A stretch of 64,000 nt of DNA. Source: Hoyosella sp. YIM 151337 (GTDB lineage: Bacteria > Actinomycetota > Actinomycetes > Mycobacteriales > Mycobacteriaceae). This document shows, in pieces, positions 1 to 8,172 of this stretch. The stretch covers positions 1-64,000 of the forward strand of contig NZ_JAPEIQ010000023.1 of assembly GCF_026041215.1 (NCBI RefSeq). Direction: 5' to 3'. The position numbers and the translations under genes were made by a program. The notes below the pieces were generated by a model. It was not told where the DNA came from and did not search any database. It saw only the letters and a list, made by a program, of their open reading frames with translations. How positions within the stretch are numbered: position 1 is the first letter of the stretch; the number at the start of each line of letters is the position of its first letter.

Positions 1-1
1 T

Positions 2-244
2 GCGTTCCTCACCTACAAAGCAGCCCGAGCTGGTGTTCCGATGATCGAAGTCGATCCCCGGAACACCAGCCGCCGTTGCACCGCGTGTGGACATATCGAT
101 AAACGGAATCGGACCAGCCAAGCCGGATTCGTGTGTCGGGACTGCGGATACATCGCAGAACACGCAGACATCCTCGGTAGCGACAACATCGCCTACCGGG
201 CCGCAAGCTCCTGGGCCCAGTCAACGGCCCCTGGCGCGGCGTAA
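2..244 (+). CDS. tnpB: TnpB-type RNA-guided nuclease, C-terminal fragment (cut by window start)
   Basis: The reading frame is open from base 2 and ends at a TAA at 242-244, so this is the last 80 codons or so of a larger gene. The fragment shows the C-terminal zinc ribbon of TnpB/OrfB proteins: a CTAC pair followed about 15 residues later by a CRDC pair. The segment LGSDNIAYRA, which carries the last RuvC acidic residue (the D of SDN), comes after it. TnpB is an RNA-guided DNA endonuclease that acts at IS605/IS607-family elements. Whether the full gene is intact cannot be judged here. Confidence in the family is high because of the CxxC spacing and the SxxCxxC context. Confidence 0.85.
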   Translation, partial: AFLTYKAARAGVPMIEVDPRNTSRRCTACGHIDKRNRTSQAGFVCRDCGYIAEHADILGSDNIAYRAASSWAQSTAPGAA

Positions 245-305
245 ACCTGACAGCCAGTCAGGGACAACAGCTGCAAACCTGCCCCTTCACGGGCGGGTGG
301 TTGAC
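130..305 (+). ncRNA. Candidate omega RNA (reRNA) scaffold at the TnpB 3' end
   Basis: In TnpB systems the guide scaffold is transcribed from the 3' part of tnpB through the element's right end, and the guide is taken from the flanking DNA. The region has the right position and ends in a 7-bp stem (cctgccc at 278-284 with gggcggg at 291-297, one G-U pair, 6-base loop). If this is correct, the guide would begin near 306. The 5' limit given is arbitrary. No covariance test was possible. Confidence 0.3.
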
Positions 306-350
306 GGTAAGTGAGAAGGTGTGGCTGACGAGGCAGGGGAGATCGGTCGG

Positions 351-746
351 TTGTATCGATTGGAGCGGTTTCAGCCCGCGGTAGCCGCGCTCGCTATCGC
401 CGCTCTATCGGCGTGCGGAACGCCAGACACGCACGAACGGCCCGGCGATACGCCGCCAGCCGCGACTCCCACCCCCGTTGTCTCGCCGCCGCCGGGGACG
501 ATCTGCCGCACTGAAACAGAACTGGTCGTGGAGGTCACCTCAGGCGGTGTCTCTTGCCGCGACGCTGTCGGGCTGATCGAAACGTACCTGGCGCTGCCGA
601 TTACAGGGGAGTACGGCCAGGCGAATATTCGGCCCGTCGGCGACTGGGATTGTGCGCTGACAATCGCGATCTCCATGCAGGAAGAACTCGGATATGTTGC
701 CCGGTGTACGCGTGGAGAACTCGAGGTCAGGGTGCCAGTTTGGTAG
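351..746 (+). CDS. Small secreted lipoprotein of unknown function
   Basis: The product is about 131 residues with a type II signal: a short basic start, a hydrophobic run and the lipobox LSAC, followed by a Pro/Thr-rich linker (TPPAATPTPV) typical of surface lipoproteins. The mature domain has three more cysteines and resembles small actinobacterial lipoproteins, but I recognise no family. A GTG at 321 is in frame. I prefer the TTG at 351 because an AGGGGAG-like ribosome site lies just upstream and the signal peptide then has a normal length. It probably sits on the cell face of the membrane. It follows the IS end directly and has no clear operon partner. Confidence 0.6.
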   Translation: MYRLERFQPAVAALAIAALSACGTPDTHERPGDTPPAATPTPVVSPPPGTICRTETELVVEVTSGGVSCRDAVGLIETYLALPITGEYGQANIRPVGDWDCALTIAISMQEELGYVARCTRGELEVRVPVW

Positions 747-821
747 TGGCTTCCACCTTCGAGGATGGTTTCGCGGCGCAGTGACTGCGCGACTGCGCTT
801 CGTCGTGGGATGATTTGGCTT

Positions 822-1265
822 GTGGTAGTCAGAACCGCCGATGATGAGCGCCTGCGCGATCTCGCGCTGCTCCGGCGCGTCCGTGATCGGATCGACCGCG
901 AGTATGCTCAACCGCTCAACGTCGAGGCACTCGCCCGTGGCATCAATATGTCGGCCGGCCACCTGAGCCGAGAGTTCCGGCGCGCTTACGGCGAATCCCC
1001 TTACTCCTACCTCATGACGCGGCGCATCGAACGGGCGATGGCGCTGCTGCGTCGCGGCGATCTCAGTGTCACCGAGGTGTGTTTCGCTGTGGGCTGCTCC
1101 TCGCTCGGCACGTTCAGTACGCGCTTTACCGAACTCGTGGGAATGCCGCCGAGCGTGTACAAGCGAGAGGCGGTCAACGATGCGGCGGGGATACCCCCGT
1201 GCGTCGCAAAGCAAGTCACCAGACCGATCAGGAATCAAGAAGCGCGCGTCATCGCACCTCATTAA
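822..1265 (+). CDS. AraC-type transcription regulator, DNA-binding domain only
   Basis: The protein is about 147 residues and consists almost only of the AraC/XylS double helix-turn-helix: first helix pair around VEALARGINMSAGHLSREF, second around VTEVCFAVGCSSLGTFSTRF, then the usual GMPPSVYKR ending. There is no ligand-binding domain. In-frame ATGs exist at 765 and 810. GTG at 822 gives the start MVVRTADDERL, which fits the family best. The VOC gene follows only 10 bases after the stop, and the UvrA-like gene follows that. The three likely form one unit in which this protein controls its neighbours (inference). Confidence 0.85.
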   Translation: MVVRTADDERLRDLALLRRVRDRIDREYAQPLNVEALARGINMSAGHLSREFRRAYGESPYSYLMTRRIERAMALLRRGDLSVTEVCFAVGCSSLGTFSTRFTELVGMPPSVYKREAVNDAAGIPPCVAKQVTRPIRNQEARVIAPH

Positions 1266-1275
1266 CGTGGTCGGC

Positions 1276-1686
1276 ATGGACATCACCATCAACGCCAGTT
1301 TTCTCCCACACACAGATGCCGAAGCCTCACTCACGTTCTATCGCGATGCGCTTGGCTTCGAGGTGCGCAAGGACGTCGGATATGACGGAATGCGCTGGAT
1401 TACAGTCGGTCCTGAGGGGCGCCCCGATATGAACATCGTGCTCACCCCGCCGGGTGCAGACCCGGGTATCACCGATGAAGAGCGTCGCACGATCGCCGAG
1501 ATGATGGCGAAAGGAACCTTTGCCGCCATCATGCTTGCCTCGAACAATGTCGACGCTACGTTCGAGCGTGTGCAGGCCAGCGGCGCGGAAGTTATGCAGG
1601 AACCTACGGACCAGCCTTGGGGCGCACGTGATTGCGCTTTCCGCGACCCTGCGGGCAATACCGTCCGCATCCAGGAAATTCGCTGA
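1276..1686 (+). CDS. VOC-superfamily (glyoxalase/bleomycin-resistance fold) protein
   Basis: The product is about 136 residues and has the two beta-alpha-beta-beta-beta modules of the vicinal oxygen chelate fold. The first module runs through ASLTFYRDALGFEV. The second ends with WGARDCAFRDPAGNTVRIQE, where the final acidic residues would bind metal. Members include glyoxalases, dioxygenases and antibiotic-binding proteins, and the substrate cannot be told from sequence. It lies between a small AraC regulator and a UvrA-like drug-resistance ATPase. A role in dealing with a toxic small molecule is therefore plausible but inferred. ATG at 1276 was chosen; a GTG nine bases upstream is an alternative. 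Confidence 0.85.
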   Translation: MDITINASFLPHTDAEASLTFYRDALGFEVRKDVGYDGMRWITVGPEGRPDMNIVLTPPGADPGITDEERRTIAEMMAKGTFAAIMLASNNVDATFERVQASGAEVMQEPTDQPWGARDCAFRDPAGNTVRIQEIR

Positions 1687-1710
1687 CGTAACCGTCGAGA
1701 TGGAGACACA

Positions 1711-4107
1711 ATGAGCATTGCCACTGAAGCCGGGCCGGCGGTCTTGCACACTGCCGACAGTCACGACATGATCCGCGTGCATGGCGCGCGCGAGAACAAT
1801 CTGCAAGATGTCAGCGTCGAAATCCCCAAACGGCGCCTGACCGTCTTCACCGGTGTCTCCGGTTCTGGCAAAAGCTCATTGGTGTTCAGCACGATCGCCG
1901 CCGAGTCACAGCGGCTGATCAACGAAACGTACAGCGCGTTCGTGCAAGGTTTCATGCCCACGGTCTCGCGCCCTGATGTAGACGTCCTGGACGGGCTCAC
2001 GACCGCAATCGTCGTTGACCAGGAACGCATCGGCGCGAATCCACGCTCCACAGTGGGCACCGTCACTGACGCGAACGCCATGCTGCGCATCCTGTTCAGC
2101 CGCCTCGGCGAACCGCATATCGGTCCACCGAGCGCCTACTCGTTCAACACGGCGTCGGTTCATGCCAGCGGTGCGATCACTGTTGAACGCGGCGATCGAA
2201 CAATCGCGGAAAAAGCCACCTTCACGCGGACAGGTGGCATGTGTCCGCGGTGCGAAGGTCTGGGCCGTACTTCCGATTTCGACCTCACCCAGCTATACGA
2301 CGCCGAGAAGTCCCTGAACGAGGGGGCGCTCACCATCCCCAACTATTCGTCCGACGGATGGTACGGCCGGATATTCCGCGGTTGCGGCTTCTTCGACCCA
2401 GATAAGCCGATCAAGAAGTTCACGAAGCGCGAGCTCCACGACTTGCTATACAAAGAGCCGACCAGAATCAAGGTCGAGGGCATCAACGTGACCTTCGAGG
2501 GACTCATTCCGCGAATCCAGAAATCGATGCTTTCGAAAGACCGGGAAGCGATGCAACCGCATATCCGTGCATTCGTCGACCGGGCAATCACGTTTACGAC
2601 CTGCCCTGACTGTGACGGCACGCGGCTCAGCGAAGCGGCGCGGTCCTCGAAGATCAACGGGGTGAGCATCGCGGATGCGTGTGCGATGGAAATCCGGGAC
2701 CTGGCACGCTGGATCCGCGGCCTCGACGAGCCATCCGTCGCGCCACTGCTCACCGCCTTGCGGCACACGCTTGACTCGTTCGGTGACATTGGCCTCGGTT
2801 ATCTGAGTCTCGAGCGGCCATCAGGAACCCTGTCGGGAGGAGAAGCGCAGCGCACCAAAATGATTCGTCACCTCGGATCCTCGCTCACGGATGTGACGTA
2901 TGTTTTCGATGAACCTACGATCGGTCTGCATCCGCACGACATACAGCGTATGAATAGGCTCCTTCTCCAACTTCGCGACAAGGGCAACACGGTGCTCGTC
3001 GTTGAGCACAAGCCGGAAGCTATCGCTATTGCCGATCACGTCATCGACCTCGGTCCCGGCGCCGGTACAGAGGGCGGCACTGTCTGTTTCGAGGGGAGCC
3101 TTGAGGGCCTGCGGTCTAGTGACACGATCACTGGCCGTCACCTTGATGACCGGGCGAGGCTGAAGGACGGGGTACGTAAACCGGCGGGCACGGTGGAGGT
3201 TCGCGGTGCGACGGCCAACAATCTTCGCAACGTCGACGTTGACATTCCGCTCGGCGTGCTCTGCGTAGTTACTGGTGTGGCCGGCTCCGGGAAGAGCTCG
3301 CTCATCCACGGATCGATCCCTGCACATGCTGGTGTCGTCTCGGTCGACCAGGGTGCGATCAAAGGTTCGCGACGCAGCAATCCCGCAACGTATACGGGAC
3401 TTCTCGATCCGATCCGCAAGGCATTCGCGAAGGCGAACGGCGTCAAACCAGCACTGTTCAGTGCCAACTCCGAGGGCGCGTGCCCCGCATGCAACGGCGC
3501 CGGCGTCATCTACACCGACTTGGGGATGATGCAGGGTGTCAGCACCACGTGTGAAGAATGCGAGGGGAAACGGTTCCAGGCGGCCGTGCTCGAATACACG
3601 CTCGGCACTAATGGCGACGGCAAAAACATTAGCGACGTACTCGCGATGTCCGTAGCTGAAGCCGAAAAGTTCTTTGGTGCAGGGGATGCGCGCACACCCG
3701 CCGCGCACAAGATCTTGCAACGGCTCGACGACGTCGGTCTCGGTTACCTTCGACTCGGGCAGCCGCTCACGACGCTGTCCGGCGGCGAGCGCCAGCGCCT
3801 CAAACTCGCTACCCACATGGCTGACAAGGGCGGCATTTATGTCCTCGACGAGCCGACCACAGGATTGCATCTTGCTGATGTTGAACAATTGCTGGCACTG
3901 CTGGACCGGCTGGTGGAATCGGGGAAGTCTGTCATCGTTATCGAGCATCATCAAGCGGTGATGGCGCATGCGGACTGGATCATCGACCTGGGGCCAGGTG
4001 CTGGCCACGATGGTGGCCAGATCGTGTTCGAGGGCACTCCGCGGGAACTCGTGGACGCGCGCTCAACGCTCACCGCTGAGCATCTTGCCGACTATGTGGG
4101 GGCCTAA
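1711..4107 (+). CDS. UvrA-like ABC ATPase (DrrC/UvrA2 type)
   Basis: A 798-residue tandem ABC ATPase of the UvrA family. It has two Walker A motifs (GVSGSGKSS near residue 48 and GVAGSGKSS in the second half), two LSGGE signatures (LSGGEAQR, LSGGERQR) and two DEPT Walker B motifs. Zinc-binding CxxC pairs occur at CPRC, CPDC, CPAC and CEEC. It is about 150 residues shorter than housekeeping UvrA (around 950). That is typical of UvrA-like proteins such as DrrC that protect producers or exposed cells against DNA-intercalating drugs. The true uvrA should lie elsewhere. It starts 24 bases after the VOC gene and behind the small AraC gene, so a co-regulated drug-defence cassette is likely. Confidence 0.9.
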   Translation: MSIATEAGPAVLHTADSHDMIRVHGARENNLQDVSVEIPKRRLTVFTGVSGSGKSSLVFSTIAAESQRLINETYSAFVQGFMPTVSRPDVDVLDGLTTAIVVDQERIGANPRSTVGTVTDANAMLRILFSRLGEPHIGPPSAYSFNTASVHASGAITVERGDRTIAEKATFTRTGGMCPRCEGLGRTSDFDLTQLYDAEKSLNEGALTIPNYSSDGWYGRIFRGCGFFDPDKPIKKFTKRELHDLLYKEPTRIKVEGINVTFEGLIPRIQKSMLSKDREAMQPHIRAFVDRAITFTTCPDCDGTRLSEAARSSKINGVSIADACAMEIRDLARWIRGLDEPSVAPLLTALRHTLDSFGDIGLGYLSLERPSGTLSGGEAQRTKMIRHLGSSLTDVTYVFDEPTIGLHPHDIQRMNRLLLQLRDKGNTVLVVEHKPEAIAIADHVIDLGPGAGTEGGTVCFEGSLEGLRSSDTITGRHLDDRARLKDGVRKPAGTVEVRGATANNLRNVDVDIPLGVLCVVTGVAGSGKSSLIHGSIPAHAGVVSVDQGAIKGSRRSNPATYTGLLDPIRKAFAKANGVKPALFSANSEGACPACNGAGVIYTDLGMMQGVSTTCEECEGKRFQAAVLEYTLGTNGDGKNISDVLAMSVAEAEKFFGAGDARTPAAHKILQRLDDVGLGYLRLGQPLTTLSGGERQRLKLATHMADKGGIYVLDEPTTGLHLADVEQLLALLDRLVESGKSVIVIEHHQAVMAHADWIIDLGPGAGHDGGQIVFEGTPRELVDARSTLTAEHLADYVGA

Positions 4108-4188
4108 CCGTATTTCCGCCAATCCTGATGTGCGGCAGCTCCGAATCAATGACAGACACGTGCTCTGCCAACCAAAGGGGACTGCCAA

Positions 4189-4797
4189 ATGTCTTTCCGC
4201 ACACTCCGCACCGCGGTTGCGATCGCAGCAACGCTGATGCTCGGCGCACCCGCGCTAGCCAACGCGCAAGAGGGGAGTATCGCGCCCGCGCTGCTCCAGC
4301 CGGTCGACTACCTCGACGTTGAGCGGTACACCGGCACGTGGTACCAGGTCGCGGCGATCCCGCAGCCGTTCAGCCTTGACTGCGCCCGGAACACGACCGC
4401 TAACTACGAGCTCATCGATGAGCGGAACGTTCGTGTGCGGAACTCGTGTGACACCTTCACAGGTGGGCAGAATCGGATCGAGGGCAACGCGAGAGTCAAC
4501 GACCCACAGACCCAGGCCCAACTGCACGTAAGCTTCCCCAGCGTTCCATTCCAGGATTCGCTCGATGGGCCGACGAACTACGTCGTCACCTATATCGCAG
4601 ACGACTACTCCTGGGCGCTCGTTGGCGACCCATTCCGAACGTCGGGCTTCGTGCTCGCTCGCTCCGGCGAGGTGTCACCTGAACAGTGGCAGGTGATTCG
4701 CAGTGTTGTGACGAGCCGTGGTTACAACGATTGCTTCTTCCTGACTAGCCCCGTTGACGACGGAGTGAACGAGATCCGGCCACTCTGCCTGATGTGA
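4189..4797 (+). CDS. Secreted lipocalin (Blc/apolipoprotein D-like)
   Basis: A 202-residue protein with an N-terminal signal peptide cut after ALANA. The lipocalin hallmark GTWYQVAAIP follows, with downstream strands ending in the conserved segment around SWALVGDPFRTSGFVLAR. Four cysteines in the mature part (including DCARN, NDCFF and PLCLM) suggest disulfides outside the cytoplasm. Bacterial lipocalins bind lipids or other hydrophobic ligands in the envelope. The signal ends in ANAQ with no lipobox, so it is probably secreted rather than lipid-anchored as in E. coli Blc. It stands alone, converging on zwf. Confidence 0.88.
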   Translation: MSFRTLRTAVAIAATLMLGAPALANAQEGSIAPALLQPVDYLDVERYTGTWYQVAAIPQPFSLDCARNTTANYELIDERNVRVRNSCDTFTGGQNRIEGNARVNDPQTQAQLHVSFPSVPFQDSLDGPTNYVVTYIADDYSWALVGDPFRTSGFVLARSGEVSPEQWQVIRSVVTSRGYNDCFFLTSPVDDGVNEIRPLCLM

Positions 4798-4804
4798 CTT
4801 GCGG

Positions 4805-6253
4805 CTACGTGTCCGCCCGCCACGGACGTTCGAACGGGAGGCGCCACGTGCGGGGTTCGATGAGCTCGTTTATCACGGCCGGCCCCCACGAACCTGCTTC
4901 GTAGGTGTGCAGCGGCGGGGGATTGTCGAGGAGCGGTGCTGATAACTCCCACAGCCGCTCAATCCCCTGAGCGGTGGTGAACAACGTGCGGTCGCCGTGC
5001 ATTGCGTCCAGTATCAGCCGCTCGTACGCTTCGAGCACGTCATCGGCATCAGCCGTGTCTTTCAAACCGAATTGCATACTCTGCTTGTCGAGAAGCATGC
5101 CCGGCCCAGGCCGCTTGCCGTAGAACGACATGGACATTTTCGAGTCATCGGCCAAGTCGAACGTCAAGTGGTCCGGGCCGCGGGTGCCAACGCCGCAGTC
5201 CGAGGGAAACATGCTGCGCGGCGGGTCCCGAAACGCGATCGATATGATTCGCTGGCCCTCAGCCATGCTCTTGCCGGTGCGAAGGTAGAACGGCACACCC
5301 GCCCACCGCCAATTGTCGATTTCGCATTTCAGGGCGATGAACGTTTCTGTTTCTGATTCTGCTGACACACCTGGTTCGCTGCGGTACCCCTGGTACTGGG
5401 CGCGAACCACATTGTCAGGGTTCAGCGGGAGCATTGACCGGAAGACTTTGGTTTTTTCTTCGCTGATGGGCCCTGGTGCCAGTGCCGTCGGAGGTTCCAT
5501 CGCAACGAACGCCAGCACCTGGAAAAGGTGCGTGACCACCATGTCACGGAAAGCGCCAGTCGGCTCGTAGAACGCCGCCCGTCCTTCGATGGACAGTCGC
5601 TCCGGGACATCGATCTGCACGTGATCTATGAAAGTCCGGTTCCAGATAGGTTCGATGAACCCGTTTGCAAAGCGGAACGCGAGGATATTCATCGCAGGTT
5701 CTTTGCCGAGGAAATGGTCGATTCGGAAGATCTGGGATTCCGTGAAGGCGGTGTGGATGGTCGCGTTCAGCTTCTGGGCGCTCTCAAGGTCAGTTCCGAA
5801 GGGTTTTTCCATGATCACGCGAGACTCTTTGACGAGTCCGGCAGTTTCGAGCATCCGTATCACGGCGGATGCCGCAGCTGGGGGAACACTCAAGTAGTGC
5901 AGCAGCCGGGCAGGTCCCTGCAACGTGGCAGACGCCGCTTGCACTGCCGAAGACAGTGCGCCTGCGCCCTTGTTTTGCGGCACGTAACTGACTAGCTGGG
6001 CAAAGCGCTCATGCTGTTCGCTAGACGCTGGTCGTCGCGAAAATTTCCGGCACGCCTCAATCACGAGTTCGCGAAAGCGATCATCATCAATGTCATCCAG
6101 TGAGGTACCGATGATCCGCATGTCGGGCGCAAGCCGCGAAATCGCCAGATGAAACAGGCCAGGCAGCAGCTTCCGCCTCGCAAGGTCGCCCGTCGCACCG
6201 AACAGGACGACAACATGCGGTTGCACACCGGGTCGCTTGTCATCAGGTGTCAC
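4805..6253 (-). CDS. zwf: Glucose-6-phosphate 1-dehydrogenase
   Basis: A 482-residue cytoplasmic enzyme that oxidises glucose 6-phosphate to 6-phosphogluconolactone, making NAD(P)H at the entry of the pentose phosphate path. The nucleotide site GATGDLARRK is at 19-28, EKPFGTD is near 149-155, and the substrate/active-site motif RIDHFLGKE is at 177-185, containing the catalytic His. Length is normal for the family. No opcA, tal, tkt or gnd lies beside it. This may therefore be an extra, stand-alone zwf rather than the operon copy many Mycobacteriales carry (inference). The convergent lipocalin stops 7 bases away. Confidence 0.95.
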   Translation of the reverse strand: MTPDDKRPGVQPHVVVLFGATGDLARRKLLPGLFHLAISRLAPDMRIIGTSLDDIDDDRFRELVIEACRKFSRRPASSEQHERFAQLVSYVPQNKGAGALSSAVQAASATLQGPARLLHYLSVPPAAASAVIRMLETAGLVKESRVIMEKPFGTDLESAQKLNATIHTAFTESQIFRIDHFLGKEPAMNILAFRFANGFIEPIWNRTFIDHVQIDVPERLSIEGRAAFYEPTGAFRDMVVTHLFQVLAFVAMEPPTALAPGPISEEKTKVFRSMLPLNPDNVVRAQYQGYRSEPGVSAESETETFIALKCEIDNWRWAGVPFYLRTGKSMAEGQRIISIAFRDPPRSMFPSDCGVGTRGPDHLTFDLADDSKMSMSFYGKRPGPGMLLDKQSMQFGLKDTADADDVLEAYERLILDAMHGDRTLFTTAQGIERLWELSAPLLDNPPPLHTYEAGSWGPAVINELIEPRTWRLPFERPWRADT

Positions 6254-6318
6254 GAAGTAATCGTCGCACTTCGGAGTGAGAAGCCGCGGGGTACCGCGCG
6301 AAATGTTTGAATACTGCC

Positions 6319-7014
6319 ATGGATGCGCCGGGGATCATCGCTGCGCTGGAGGCGAGCAAGTCATCAGCGGAACTCGCGAACGTCCGTAAGAGGCTGCAGG
6401 AAGGCGAGGACGCTTTCGGCGTCCGGATGCGAGTGTTGTTCGATCTCGCGAAAGCGAACGCTACTGTACCGCTCACCGAGGTGGAGCGGTTGCTTGAACA
6501 CCCCGCGTACGAGCCGCGGATGGCGGCCTTCTGCATCCTCGACTTCAAAGCCCGGGACCGCAAGTGCAGTCGCGCGGAGCGTCAAGAGCTTTACGACTGC
6601 TACATCACCCATCATGATCGGATCACCACGTGGGACATGGTTGACCGGTCGGCCCCCAGGGTGGTGGGAGGTTACCTAGCGGGGGGCGATCTCGGCGCGC
6701 TCGACGTATTGGCCCGCGCGGACGATCCGCTGCGCCGGCGCACCGCGATCACCGCGCCCCTGTTCTTCGTTCACGCGGGTTCTGATGCGGACGTTGCGGG
6801 CGGTTTTGCCATAGCCGGAATGCTTGCCGCGGACGCACACCCGTTCGTGCACAAGGCTGTAGGGATATTCCTTAAGCATGCCGGCGAACGCGATCGACGG
6901 ACCCTGCACGACTTCCTCGAGAAGTACGCAACGTCGATGCCGCGCGCTGCTCTCCGGCTGGCCACCGAAAAGCTCGGGCCGGACGAACGTCAGCGGTATC
7001 TGGTTACCAGCTAA
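6319..7014 (+). CDS. DNA alkylation repair protein, AlkD-like
   Basis: About 231 residues, all alpha-helical in character, matching the AlkD superfamily of HEAT-like repeat DNA glycosylases. It shows the N-terminal segment FGVRMRVLFDLAKA and the motif TTWDMVDRSAP near residue 105, equivalent to the NWDLVD element that carries AlkD's catalytic Asp. AlkD removes bulky or cationic alkylated bases such as 3- and 7-substituted purines. An in-frame TTG at 6307 precedes the ATG at 6319, and the ATG is preferred. It is divergent from zwf with a gap of about 65 bases. Confidence 0.8.
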   Translation: MDAPGIIAALEASKSSAELANVRKRLQEGEDAFGVRMRVLFDLAKANATVPLTEVERLLEHPAYEPRMAAFCILDFKARDRKCSRAERQELYDCYITHHDRITTWDMVDRSAPRVVGGYLAGGDLGALDVLARADDPLRRRTAITAPLFFVHAGSDADVAGGFAIAGMLAADAHPFVHKAVGIFLKHAGERDRRTLHDFLEKYATSMPRAALRLATEKLGPDERQRYLVTS

Positions 7015-7037
7015 GGCGACGACCCCTTGGAGGCGAC

Positions 7038-8060
7038 CTAGTGGCCCGCCGCAACGAGAGCGTCGGCCGCCTCATCACCTTGCGCAACGTCTCGCGCCGA
7101 GCAGCACAGCAAGTCGACACCCGCGGCGACGGCGCTGACGGCCCGGTTCCCCATGCTCCCGTACCGTTCCAGCGCCCCGGCTTCGAGTGCGTCGGTGACA
7201 ATCAGGCCCCGGAACCCGAGACGCTCGCGCAGGCGGCCCTGGAGGATCGCTCGTGACATCCCGGACGGATGCGCCGGATCCAGCGCAGGGTAGAGCCCCC
7301 AGGAAGGCATCACCATGTGCACCCCCGCCGATATTGCAGCGCGGTACGGGTATTCGTCGACATCAGTCAAGGTTTGCTCGGAGAGACTGATCGTGACGGG
7401 CGTCAGGTCCGTGTTGGCTTCGGCAGCGGCTGCGCCGAGCCCGGGGAAGTGCTTCGCGCACGCACTGACCCCAAGCCCCTGCGAAGACCGGATAAAAGCG
7501 GCTCCTGCCCGCGAGACAGTGTCCTTGTTCATGCTGAAGCTGCGTCCGTACTGGTCAAGAAAGTCGCCCGCGGCCCGGTAAACCCCGAGCACCGGCGCGA
7601 GGTTCACGTTCATCCCCGCTGCCCGCAGCGCCATTGCCGCTTCCGAGCCCTGCATCATGCCGGCGATATCCGGATCCGGCTGGCTGCCGGTCTGCTTCGC
7701 TGACATCGACGGGCCGCCGGGTAGGCGTTTGACCAGGCCTCCTTCTTGGTCAACAAACAGCCGCAACAGATATCCCGATTCGAGTGCGGTGAGCGTCAGT
7801 TGCTGTGTCACGCCGGCGATCTGTTCTGACGACGTGATGTTTTCTCCAAAGGAGATGACTCCGCCGATACCCGCGCGAATACGGCTGAACAGTTCCGGCG
7901 GCGGCGCAGTACCGGGGTAGGAGTAGATCACCCGGCGACGTCCGGAAAGGCGTCCTGGTCCGAGGGAACCCAGCGGTTGTGCTACCGCTAGACCGCTTGC
8001 TGACAAGGCACCGGCAGCGCCGGTGAGCGCCGCTGTTTTGAGAAAAACTCGCCTATCCAT
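7038..8060 (-). CDS. Glycoside hydrolase family 3 protein, Tat-exported (NagZ/LpqI-like)
   Basis: A 340-residue GH3 domain protein, probably acting on N-acetylglucosamine-containing cell-wall sugars outside the membrane. The start MDRRVFLKTAA is a twin-arginine signal. DQEGG at 104-108 and KHFPGLG at 203-209 are the usual GH3/NagZ landmarks. The nucleophile Asp is expected at residue 290 in IVTDALEAGAL. NagZ enzymes usually carry KHFPGHG with a following Asp-x-His dyad. Here the His is Leu and the dyad reads TDL, a variation also found in actinobacterial LpqI-like proteins. Activity is likely but should not be assumed. Confidence 0.85.
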   Translation of the reverse strand: MDRRVFLKTAALTGAAGALSASGLAVAQPLGSLGPGRLSGRRRVIYSYPGTAPPPELFSRIRAGIGGVISFGENITSSEQIAGVTQQLTLTALESGYLLRLFVDQEGGLVKRLPGGPSMSAKQTGSQPDPDIAGMMQGSEAAMALRAAGMNVNLAPVLGVYRAAGDFLDQYGRSFSMNKDTVSRAGAAFIRSSQGLGVSACAKHFPGLGAAAAEANTDLTPVTISLSEQTLTDVDEYPYRAAISAGVHMVMPSWGLYPALDPAHPSGMSRAILQGRLRERLGFRGLIVTDALEAGALERYGSMGNRAVSAVAAGVDLLCCSARDVAQGDEAADALVAAGH

Positions 8061-8172
8061 ATCGCCACCTCGGTGCGCGAATGCGGCTTATACAACCTCG
8101 AAGCTATTCTTCACCCATTCGCGCGGCGGAGGAACACGTGAGCCGTTATCTTGTCGTTATAAATGCACGTAT

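Larger units (their letters stand above)
1..305 (+). mobile_element. Right end of an IS605/IS1341-type insertion sequence (partial)
   Basis: The window opens inside an element that carries a TnpB-type gene. The visible part is the 3' end of tnpB, then about 60 bases ending in a small hairpin (stem 278-284 with 291-297) and the bases tggttgac. Right ends of IS605/IS1341 elements commonly look like this, with a hairpin just inside the boundary. The exact boundary and the left end cannot be seen, and no tnpA is visible. The right limit near 305 is inferred. Confidence 0.55.

Noticed and set aside
2821-4008. 395-codon minus-strand frame inside the UvrA-like gene
   Set aside because: It is fully antisense to a gene with strong ABC and zinc motifs, and its own translation has no recognisable domain.
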